NCBI GenBank assembly: GCA_029237695.1
Contig: CM055269.1
Location: 31,530,956-31,594,955 of the forward strand
Length of the DNA stretch: 64,000 nucleotides
DNA from: Conchocele bisecta
Lineage: Eukaryota > Mollusca > Bivalvia > Lucinida > Thyasiridae
Reading direction: 5' to 3'
The notes beneath the pieces were generated by a model. It ran no database searches. It was not told the DNA's origin and worked only from the letters and a program-made list of their open reading frames with translations. The number at the start of each line of letters is the position of its first letter. Positions within the stretch are counted from its first letter, which is position 1. A program made the translations under genes and the position numbers. Shown in pieces: positions 55,946-64,000 of this stretch.

Positions 55946-56744
55946 TACGTCCGTCCGTACGTACGTAATTGCGCCCGTGTTAAAGATTTTTGTTAAAATG
56001 TTGTTGTTTTTCGTTAAAGTATTTCGGTATACTAGCAAAGCCTCGGCGGACGCGACATGCGGGCCGCGGCCATCTAGTTAATTTGTTGTAACCCCGATAT
56101 TCTTGTATCAGCAATATGTTATCAGTCAGTGTGTATTCTGCCAATACAAAGCTCGTTTCCTGATAAATTCAGAGGGGGGGGGGGGGGGGGGGGGTGTCGG
56201 AGCGGTCGGACGACCCACCCGCCCAGCCTCGTGGTTCACTTTTTTAGCCTTGAGGTCCACTTTATTAGACCCCCATAGATACTTCAGACCCCTTGAGCCT
56301 TCGAAACGACCCACCCCCCCCCCTTCAAACATGTAGATACTTCAGACCCATTGAGCCTTCGAAACGACCCCCCCCCCCCCCCTTCAAACAGGTCTGGCTA
56401 CGGGCCTGAGTTGGGATGTGCATTGTCTATTTGTATTCAACAGTTACTGTTTGTATACTTGTTAGAACATTTATAACCAATTATCATTCCGAAAACTACA
56501 CGTGATCATTCGTTTGACAGTGTTTGCTAATTTGTTTTGCGTCACGACATCCGTCGTATAAATGATACATTACTTGATGAACGGGCATGACTATAGAGAA
56601 TACCAGGCTAATGTATATCAATATGAAGTTTACCAGGCAAGGCTTACTGACTTAAGTCGGTCATGTGATGTCATTTGACCAATGAAACGTCAGTTTTTGT
56701 CGCGCCCGCTTGCGGACAGCGCGATATAGTCGGCACATTGGCGT

Positions 56745-56850
56745 ACGTGCGTGCGTGCGTGCGTGCGTGCTGCGTACAGACGCACGTCCGTACGTGCGTG
56801 CGTGCGTGCGTGCGTGCGTGCGTACAGACGCACGTCCGTACGTACGTACG
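56745..56850. repeat. TGCG tetranucleotide tract, second
   Basis: Longer than the first and interrupted by two copies of TACAGACGCACGTCCGTACG, so the two tracts have evolved separately since the duplication. Confidence 0.95.
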
Positions 56851-57465
56851 TAATTGCGCCCGTGTTAAAGATTTTTGTTAAAATGTTGTTGTTTTTCGTT
56901 AAAGTTTTTCGGTATACTAGCAAAGCCTCGGCGGACGCGACATGCGGGCCGCAGCCATCTAGTTAATTTGTTGTAACCCCGATATTCTTGTATCAGCGAT
57001 ATGTTATCAGTCAGTGTGTATTCGGCCAATACAAATCTCGTTTCCTGATAAATTCAGATGCTAGTATTGTCCAGAATTGCTTGGACATTTCCCCAATGCC
57101 TTTTAATTTTCTAATTGCAATACTACCATATAGGTATGAGACAAGCCAAGTGATTTTGTACCCAAGATGTGTCATATCTTATGAAAAATACTTACAGAAA
57201 CCTTGATAATGACGTCGAAAGTTGTAAAAATATCATATTTAATCAACACAAATGTTAATTATATTTATTTCATAAACACAGTATAATACAGTGAATCTGT
57301 ACTGATCACCTAACATTGTATCTACAGCGGTCTCATTTGCATAGTTATTAAATTAGTGCAATATGATGGTTAATACACTGTTCTATTGCACTGTGAAAGC
57401 GCAACTATGCAATAAAAACAATTTCATACATAAAACGTCTCACTGTATCATTGTTTATGTTCCAG

Positions 57466-57599
57466 TTTTTGGTGCATGTGTTGGCGAACCTCAGCCAGCC
57501 GGAGTTTGTGCCGCCGACGCCGGACGACGGACAGGAGTTCCTCCTCTATGGGGACACGGTGTGGTCAGTGGAGATCCGTGCCCGCGCTCCTACCAACAC
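57466..57599 (+). CDS. Extracellular protein, coding exon 7
   Basis: Acceptor TTTATGTTCCAG, phase 0; donor AACAC|GTAAAT, phase 2. Encodes FLVHVLANLSQPEFVPPTPD then DGQEFLLYGDTVWSVEIRAR and APTN. With the last Gln of exon 6 it makes QFLV, followed by P-EFV-PT-DG, a pattern I recall in this family. NLS is a possible glycosylation site. Base composition is GC-richer than the surroundings, as expected of coding sequence. Confidence 0.85.
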
Positions 57600-58588
57600 G
57601 TAAATATTGCGCAATTACTACATGTAGTTGCGGGTACGTAACTCTGCCAAACTCTGCCCGCGACTATATTTTAAAAATCTACGGACATGCCAATGTCGTC
57701 ACAATAAACTGTTGGTTATGTAAACTCGCCTACGTTTGATTTAAAAAGTCATATTATTATATATACTGAGCAACTCGAATAATCCAAAATGAACGCCGGA
57801 CAAACTACACGTTTCACCTAATACATTATTCTGTAAGATATAAACATGTAAACAAAAGTGTTAATACTTTTCTATATACTTGTATATTTAGCAATTATTT
57901 CCGTAACAAAATATGTTTTACCCTCTACATATTTTCAAGAGGGCCACCACATAATTTTACAGAAAGCAGATATATATTCAAACCTCAAAATGTTGCTAAA
58001 TATTTGTTATGCTCCCCGAAAATCTTTTTTCGAGGGAGCATATAATTACCGCTTTGTCCGGCGTCCGCCGTCCGAGTTTTACGTTAAAGTTTTCCAAATT
58101 GCTATATCTCTGTGACCGCTTCCGATATCAACGTGAAACTTCATATACACATTGATCACCATCCATATTTTCATTGTATACCCTACCCATGCTGCCCAGG
58201 TATTCAAGGTCAAGGTCAAATGACTTGTTTATTAAAGCTTACGTTAATATATGGATGGTAATCAATGTGTAGATGAAGTTTCAAGTTGATATTGCGAGTG
58301 GTCACAGAGATGTAGCAATTTGAAAAAGAAATTCGACTCTATTGCAACTAATACTAAATTCGGAAAGAAATACGAACCAACGGCCATTGACGTGACACAT
58401 TTTCTGTGATCATACGTCCGGGGTTGGAAGGTCTTCGAGCCAATTCCTACCCTGAAATATTAGATAACTAACTAACAGTTTGAATTCCTTATTGGAAACT
58501 ACAATCACTTTTATATGTACAAAACAAATAACAGGGTAATGCATCCAGTAATTTGTGAGAAATGTACATTAAAGTATATAGTGTTTAG
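57600..58588 (+). other. Intron 7, with a repeat fragment
   Basis: 58005-58045 holds a short hairpin (TATGCTCCCCGAAAA with TTTTCGAGGGAGCATA), followed to about 58320 by a sequence with GTGAAACTTCATATACACAT and CAAGGTCAAGGTCAAATGAC, which resembles the last 120 bases of the window in the reverse sense. Confidence 0.5.
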
Positions 58589-58672
58589 TATAGTGGTCAA
58601 AATTGCAAATGCACCAGTACTGATCTACCTGAAAAATACGGAACAAGGCATGCCAGTCACTCAGATAGACAG
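58589..58672 (+). CDS. Extracellular protein, coding exon 8
   Basis: Acceptor ATATAGTGTTTAG with T completing a Thr codon; donor GACAG|GTAAGT, phase 2. Encodes IVVKIANAPVLIYLKNTEQG and MPVTQID. A nearby AG at 58593-58594 was not used because its phase would not fit exon 7. Confidence 0.75.
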
Positions 58673-59062
58673 GTAAGTTTGTATATCCTGGCAAGTATAT
58701 GACACACACATGTGCTGGTGCTTAGAATGTTAACATGCCAGTATACATGTTGAATTTTTCATTTTTCCGAGTTCCGAGTTCCATCAATTGCATTTTTGAG
58801 TCATGCTTTGGATTTCAGCGGCGTCAACAAGTTAATATTACAATTATCTGATTTTAAACTTTATATGTCATCGATCATCGCATGAAGGGATAGCATTGAA
58901 AGGTATACTGAATTGTTTTGCATAGTTTGTGAGATATGGGACTTATGAATTTTTGAGGCAGTTTTATCCACACGATATATTGTGCGGATTTTTTGGAACG
59001 GCTTGTGGACATGACTGTCATTTCTGTATTTAAGTCTCCTTAATTATATTGATGATATACAG

Positions 59063-59233
59063 GACTATCGATGCATTCACTGTGACCGGCCGTCTGGAAG
59101 AGGTTATACATATATCACCAGTACAGAACCACGCTACAGATCCAAATGAACAGTTCGTGTTTGTAACTTGGCGACCAACTAGCGACGCCCTTGGAAAACA
59201 TATTATATGTGCATCAGCGGTGGACAACACAGG
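59063..59233 (+). CDS. Extracellular protein, coding exon 9 (last readable)
   Basis: Acceptor ATGATATACAG with G completing an Arg codon; donor ACAGG|GTGCGT, phase 2. Encodes TIDAFTVTGRLEEVIHISPV, QNHATDPNEQFVFVTWRPTS and DALGKHIICASAVDNTG. The F-V-TWRPT...G.H.ICASA.D..G pattern looks like the end of an Ig-like or Calx-type beta domain. The next exon should start with one base completing Gly; I cannot find it before the gap. Confidence 0.8.
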
Positions 59234-59595
59234 GTGCGTACATTCATCATATAGGTGTCACGTGATTTTCTTTGTGCTACGTATTACATGAAACGTGTTC
59301 TGTCGTAGCTAAACCATTTTATAATTAAGAGGCTGTCAATAGTCGAGCTACTCTGTTCTCAGATACCTCTTGTTGGCTGTATTCTTCTACATATTTAAAT
59401 GAATGCACGTTAATTTAACTATGCCGATGGCCAGTATGACATATACGTAACTACAGACTGTTCCACGTAAACTCCACCGATTTTAGAACAGTAACATATG
59501 ATATCGCAAGATTATCAAACTTTAAGTACCTTCTTCAAAACCATGACTCGTAATTGACAAAGACCCATCGAATTTAAGCGGAACAGGCAGCAGTT

Positions 59596-60525
59596 ACGGG
59601 GCGCCAAGTGGGACATGGCTCAATTTTGTCAACAAAATTCATTTTTGTGCCACAAAATTCAATTCTGTGTCACAAAATTCACTTTTGTGCCACAAAACTC
59701 AATTCTGTGTCACAAAATTCAATTCTGTGTCACAAAATTCACTTTTGTTTTGTGTAACAAAATTCAATTCTGTGTCACACAATTCAATTCTGTGTAACAA
59801 AATTCAATTCTGTATCACAAAATTCAATTATGTGTAACAAAATTCAATTCTGTGTCACAAAATTCAATTCTGTGTCACAAAATTCAATTCTGTCAATTCT
59901 GTGTAACAAAATTCAATTCTGTGTCACAAAATTCAATTCTGCACACGCATGTAAGAAGGACTACCATTGGTCAGAAACTGCACTGGAGAAATGGGTCACG
60001 GTCGCCGATCTACACATTCAATGTCGATGATTCATTTCTCTTCGCGATGATTCATTTCTCATTCTCCACTGCCATTTTGCTTCAACTATCTCCAAACAGT
60101 CAAACGTTGACAAACCCATTCGTATTTAAACTCATTTGCGTTATAATTGTACACATAATTCATGTACATGTAGATCTCCCGCGAGTACTGACGTCATTTA
60201 TTGTGTATCGCAAGGTACATCTGCCCCAGTTAAATCAATAATACACGCGCTGTGGCCTGTGTTCTGACTGCTGTCTGTGTTTGATAAACAGAATGTGTGT
60301 ATTGGGCCATTTGAGGAAACCATAGATTTGTGTAGATACCATGGATACTAAGATGGTGTATACTGTAAAATAATGCATGTAGACACATAGTTGCGAACAC
60401 TAACTTCGCAACTAGTAGACACAGATCCAATACCATTTGTTTCACAAGGTTAGATCTGCTGTTAGAATACGACGTCATCTAATGTCATTTTCGAGCATAT
60501 AAAACGTTACCTGATAAATAGAATA
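59596..60525. mobile_element. Element E, copy 2 (right part lost in the gap)
   Basis: Starts ACGGGGCGCCAAGTGGGACA as copy 1 does, with its unit array at 59618-59943, then the same flanking text (CACACGCATGTAAGAAGGAC). It runs in parallel with copy 1 until the N run, with small differences such as a duplicated TTCGCGATGATTCATTTCTC piece near 60040. Confidence 0.85.
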
Positions 60526-61025
60526 NNNNNNNNNNNNNNNNNNNNNNNNNNNNNNNNNNNNNNNNNNNNNNNNNNNNNNNNNNNNNNNNNNNNNNNNNNN
60601 NNNNNNNNNNNNNNNNNNNNNNNNNNNNNNNNNNNNNNNNNNNNNNNNNNNNNNNNNNNNNNNNNNNNNNNNNNNNNNNNNNNNNNNNNNNNNNNNNNNN
60701 NNNNNNNNNNNNNNNNNNNNNNNNNNNNNNNNNNNNNNNNNNNNNNNNNNNNNNNNNNNNNNNNNNNNNNNNNNNNNNNNNNNNNNNNNNNNNNNNNNNN
60801 NNNNNNNNNNNNNNNNNNNNNNNNNNNNNNNNNNNNNNNNNNNNNNNNNNNNNNNNNNNNNNNNNNNNNNNNNNNNNNNNNNNNNNNNNNNNNNNNNNNN
60901 NNNNNNNNNNNNNNNNNNNNNNNNNNNNNNNNNNNNNNNNNNNNNNNNNNNNNNNNNNNNNNNNNNNNNNNNNNNNNNNNNNNNNNNNNNNNNNNNNNNN
61001 NNNNNNNNNNNNNNNNNNNNNNNNN
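60526..61025. other. Assembly gap (500 N)
   Basis: Exactly 500 N, so probably a placeholder of unknown true length. Any open frame across it is meaningless. Confidence 0.98.
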
Positions 61026-62376
61026 ACATCCAATCGATCGCCCCATAACTGTTAGAACTTTTGGGTAGAACGCTTTCTCGAACGACGAACGCGGGCGCTC
61101 GAAATAATTCCATCACATACTACTTTTGTCTCACCTTTCATACATTTTGGTCCGTGTCTCTTCATATTACTCGCTTTCGTGAATTTCTGCTTGCAATTAT
61201 CGCAGGCGTAAATTTTAGATAGGTTTTTAAGGTTTTTTATTAGAAATGCGTGATTATTAAAACGTCCTATTGTCATTGGTTTATTACCTATTGCCTTATA
61301 GTGCGCTGGTACCTTTTTCAACCACCATACGTTACATTGGGTGGGTTGATATACTTCTATACCGATTTTAAAAACTCTTCAACCTTTTTCAGATCTGAAA
61401 AAGGAATTGGTGAAACCACATTACTACCAAAATATTGCTTACTAAGTTCTTTCGCCTTTTCTGTACATCTGTCGGGTGTTTTATCTGTCATATGCATAGC
61501 TAGACACCTGAACAGACAAGGTCGTCATTATACTTATCTAAAGAATACATACCTTTTTATTCTTCAGCCATTCTGGAAGTTCTCCTCCTGCCGCTTCTTT
61601 GGATTGTAGTCCAAATATTTTCCCCTACTACCCTGTATTAGCTTTACGAAAACCTCTACCCATCTTACAAACTTCCACTTTGTATTCGGTCTGTCTATTT
61701 TATCGGACATTATTCGTGTTTGCTCCTTATCTGACAGCCATTTTTTAACGGTTTTCATTGATGATAGTGGTTCGCTACCACCGAGATTTTTGTGCATTAT
61801 TATAGTTACAGGTTTTCCATTTTTAATTTCCTCCATATGTTCTAGCTTGTAAGAATATGAATATCTCAAATAAATAAAAATTGGTTGTTAGATACGGAGC
61901 GAGTTTCTCGGACATGCGTTCAGACTCGTTAATGTTAATGTTTTTACGAAAGGATAATGTAACTACACGTCTTCCATTTTCTACCTTTTCCAATGTTTCA
62001 TCGTGTGCCCCCATATTTCTTCACCTTTTTCCACTATCGCGCGAACGAGAGATTTTTTCTTATTATTTTGTATTGGGCCACCTGTGTGTCTAATTTGGGA
62101 CAAATTATTGGTGCTTGAAGGTTTTATTACACTAGCCCTTAACTCCGCAATACTTTCTTTTTGAATTCTGTTACCAACTTCATCCGCTAGTGAGAGGTTT
62201 GTAAATGCCCCTCTTTTATAGGCGCGGGTAAACCGCTTCATAAACGCCTCATTCTTTGTGGCATTTATCAGCTTTGTCAACCTCCTAACTCTCAACCGTG
62301 TACTATAAGTAATCCCTAGAGATTCGGCTTCTCTTCTCAAACTTTCTATTTCTGCTCTAGTTTCTGGCGTTATCAT
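61026..62376 (-). pseudogene. Polinton-like DNA polymerase B relic, second element (N-terminal part)
   Basis: Reading - strand from 62376: a start Met, then charged helical sequence ITPETRAEIESLRREAESLG; NGRRVVTLSFRKNININES (about 61980); YSYSYKLEHMEEIKNGKPVT (about 61860); KWKFVRWVEVFVKLIQGSRG (about 61680); then IYACDNCKQKFTKASNMKRH followed by C (about 61220), a C2HC zinc finger; and KSSNSYGAIDWM next to the gap. The order and the zinc-finger lead into the exonuclease resemble N-terminal regions of Polinton-type polymerase proteins. At least three frame changes with stops separate the pieces (about 62010, 61870, 61565). The polymerase core would lie in or beyond the gap. The family call is from memory and is less sure than for the first element. 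Confidence 0.55.
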
Positions 62377-62420
62377 ATTTTCTGTATTATACTTTTGTAT
62401 ATACTTTTGTATAATCTATA

Positions 62421-62493
62421 AAATTTATCTGTTCAATTGGACGTCAAAAATTTACATAATGTTTTTTTGACGTCCAATTGAACAGATAAATTT
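62421..62493. promoter_or_regulatory. 30-bp inverted repeat between divergent genes
   Basis: AAATTTATCTGTTCAATTGG then ACGTCAAAAA; after a 12-14-base spacer the exact complement follows. It lies between the - strand start at 62376 and the + strand start at 62515, so it occupies the shared upstream region of two divergent genes. Confidence 0.7.
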
Positions 62494-62514
62494 CATAGGT
62501 TATATACATATATA

Positions 62515-62733
62515 ATGGAGTGTGAGACTTGTCGTAAGACGTTTACGTGTAAAGACTATCTACGAAGGCATCTAGCGAGACGTAGAAAATTTCCTTGTGT
62601 CCCCCACAATTTCAATGCCCCAGATGCCCTTGTAAATTCGTTAGTGCCCAAACTCTTTGTAGGCATAGCAAACTACGCTGTCAGGTGGCTAAAGGTGAAC
62701 GTGGTAGATAGAGCTGGTAGAATTAGTTGCTGA
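62515..62733 (+). pseudogene. Small zinc-finger gene of the second element, frameshifted
   Basis: Opens MECETCRKTFTCKDYLRRHL then ARRRKFPC: one C2HC-type finger (two Cys, F, L, His, final Cys). About base 62605 the coding pattern shifts by one frame, where QCPRCPCKFVSAQTL and, after a stop, RHSKLRCQ make a second similar finger. In its own frame the reading ends at 62733. Likely a two-finger protein of the element, now broken by a frameshift and a stop. Function unknown. Confidence 0.55.
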
Positions 62734-62879
62734 TCTGCGAAATATTAGCTATATCGGAGAAGAAAAATGAGGAATATAAACTATTGTACTTACATGAATG
62801 ATTTCGACTTTTTTCAAAAGTCAATTACCAATATAATTGGGACTCCCTCTTCTCAAAATTATTTTCTCCAAAAAATTCA

Positions 62880-63195
62880 TAAATTTGCTGTCGGGAGACC
62901 CAATTTTCCATCGTTAACCACTTTTTTGATTTCGGGGGTGGTGGGGGTATTATAGAGGGTTATAAACGATACCACGGTAGGTGGTATCATTTTGACTCCC
63001 TTACTACTACTCCTCTTTTCTAAATTTGCTGTGAAAATTACATTACGTTTTTTTTCACAACCAATTTTGGATTTTCGGGGGTGGTGGGGGACTATTTCCT
63101 CGTTAACCAATTTTTTGATTTTTTCGGGGGTGGTGGGGGTATTATAGAGGGTTATAAATGATATCACGGTAGGTGGTATCATTTTGAATCCCTAT
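62880..63195. repeat. Direct repeats with GGGGGTGGTGGGGG and a palindromic motif
   Basis: Two related blocks, about 62895-62999 and 63070-63190, share TTTTGATTT(C/T)..GGGGGTGGTGGGGGTATTATAGAGGGTTATAAA and end ATACCACGGTAGGTGGTAT, a near-palindrome. A third partial GGGGGTGGTGGGGG lies at 63077. Confidence 0.8.
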
Positions 63196-64000
63196 ATACT
63201 ACTGCGAGAGCCAACCACAAAATTCACAAGATTCGAGATCTGACACAGGCCTTACAGCAGGAATGGAGGAATATGTCCAACGCACTAATTATGTGCTACA
63301 TCTCATCCATGCGCCGTAGAATAATGTCGTGTATTCGTACAAAATTGTGGTCATATACGATATTAACTATACTGAATACAGCGCACTTTTTTTCTTCAGA
63401 TATTTTTATGTTGGCCCATTCCGACATCGCCATGATCTCACTCTAAAACTTTTCATCGCAGCACAATTTTGTCAACGGACGTTGCATGGATCCATACATG
63501 AATGAACTTTATTTTCTGTATATGTTTTAGTACCACCAACCTTATAGATTTCCAACAATCTTTACTTGAATATGGAGGGACTTTTCTAGTTTTTCTCAGT
63601 ATGCTAGTGTTCGTGTTTGGCTTAACTCTTAGACTAGTTTTCATTGAAATTAGTTCTCGAAATTGCTGGTTCCCCATGTATTCACTAGTGTATATATTGG
63701 AACTTCTTTCTAAATGTGAGATAGTAACATACAATTTTACAACGAAACCTAATTATATTTCAAAACATTTCCTTAATGGTACGTGCATAACGAAATCACA
63801 TGACCAAAATATCTCATCTATTTATAACATGGTCTGATAGTATATTATACTTGAATCAGCGGAACGCAAACATGTTGGAATTTGATCAAGTAATTTGACC
63901 TTGACCGTGGGCATGTGTACCGTATGGATAGTCTATGGATTGAAACTATGGATGGTGATACAGAAGTATGTGAAGTTTCAAGTCAATCGTAAAGGAGATA
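63196..64000. other. Window end, little recognised
   Basis: A 111-codon + strand open frame (63502-63837) has a hydrophobic stretch (TFLVFLSMLVFVFGL) but no recognised family and no coding bias I can judge. The last 120 bases carry TTTGACCTTGACC and TGTGAAGTTTCAAGT, matching in reverse sense the repeat at about 58130-58300. Confidence 0.4.

Larger units (their letters stand above)
55311..57058. repeat. Tandem duplication of about 870 bp
   Basis: Unit 1 about 55311-56171, unit 2 about 56172-57058. GTTGGGATGTGCATTG is at 55541 and 56410; AATGAAACGTCAGTTTTTGT at 55817 and 56681; ATGTTATCAGTCAGTGTGTA at 56116 and 57000. Each unit holds most of the CAGGCCCGTAGC MITE, a half-site like the element E palindrome, and a TGCG tract. 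Confidence 0.9.
29441..59233 (+). other. Gene locus: secreted modular extracellular protein, 9 coding exons, 3'-incomplete
   Basis: Nine exons (29441-29596, 30948-31122, 34605-34752, 45135-45278, 45606-45744, 52052-52216, 57466-57599, 58589-58672, 59063-59233) all have GT/AG junctions, and every junction has matching codon phase (0,1,2,2,0,0,2,2). Together they give 438 codons plus two bases without a stop. In order: signal peptide; GW.LG.GPCGPGC segment; a Val/Thr-rich beta segment; a segment with several N-glycosylation sites; TATDQDGDNVRC, probably calcium-binding-like; a WGAIAI..HDLS segment; QFLVHVLANLSQPEFVPPTPDDG; and an Ig-like stretch ending HIICASAVDNTG. I recall this pattern from large invertebrate extracellular proteins, often with EGF or vWF modules later on, but cannot name the gene. 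The downstream exons are not in the readable window. Confidence 0.75.

Noticed and set aside
60475..61116. Long - strand open frames across the N run
   Set aside because: They consist of untranslatable N; the gap length is a placeholder.
63502..63837. 111-residue + strand open frame with a hydrophobic stretch
   Set aside because: Possible membrane segment but no family, and an opposing open frame overlaps it. Not enough to call a gene.

Overview
The window is eukaryotic nuclear DNA, most likely from a bivalve mollusc or close lophotrochozoan. It has short exons with GT-AG junctions, long AT-rich introns, many short inverted-repeat DNA elements, tRNA-derived SINE copies and two Polinton-type remnants. 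The species cannot be named from sequence alone. One 500-base run of N (60526-61025) is an assembly gap.

Two genes are supported, both on the + strand. (1) Positions 219-1255 hold the last recognisable coding exons of SNW1/SKIP, a spliceosome and transcription co-regulator; the rest lies upstream of the window. (2) From 29441 to 59233 nine coding exons, joined by matching reading phases, give the first 438 codons of a secreted modular extracellular protein. It has a signal peptide, a CGPGC segment, a DQDGDNVRC segment and a QFLV segment. The 3' part lies beyond 59233 and is not seen. I recognise the pattern from large invertebrate extracellular proteins but cannot name the gene.

Layout: 1-1.3 kb SNW1 end. 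1.3-29.4 kb intergenic, made of inverted-repeat elements, a 355-bp tandem array, a 2.6-kb element whose inverted ends are built from short repeats, a second such element at 22.6-24.2 kb, a Ty3/Gypsy pol relic at 25.5-26.8 kb, and tracts carrying ATGGCCGCC-like motifs. 29.4-59.2 kb is the extracellular-protein gene. Its introns hold a 1.7-kb inverted-repeat element (31.1-32.9 kb), a 48-bp minisatellite (33.3-34.5 kb), two tRNA-SINE units (38.7-39.0 kb), a 4-kb deleted Polinton (39.3-43.2 kb), a 5.7-kb minisatellite (45.7-51.4 kb) and an 870-bp tandem duplication (55.3-57.1 kb). 59.6-64.0 kb holds a second copy of the short-repeat element, cut by the gap, followed by a second, different Polinton-like remnant.

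The most unusual object is the 5.7-kb minisatellite in intron 5. Its 64-bp unit is a copy of the last 36 coding bases of exon 5 together with the 5' splice site and the first 22-28 bases of the intron. One authentic donor is therefore followed by roughly 85-90 near-copies of the same exon-end/donor junction, and reading past the authentic donor meets an in-frame stop within a few codons.
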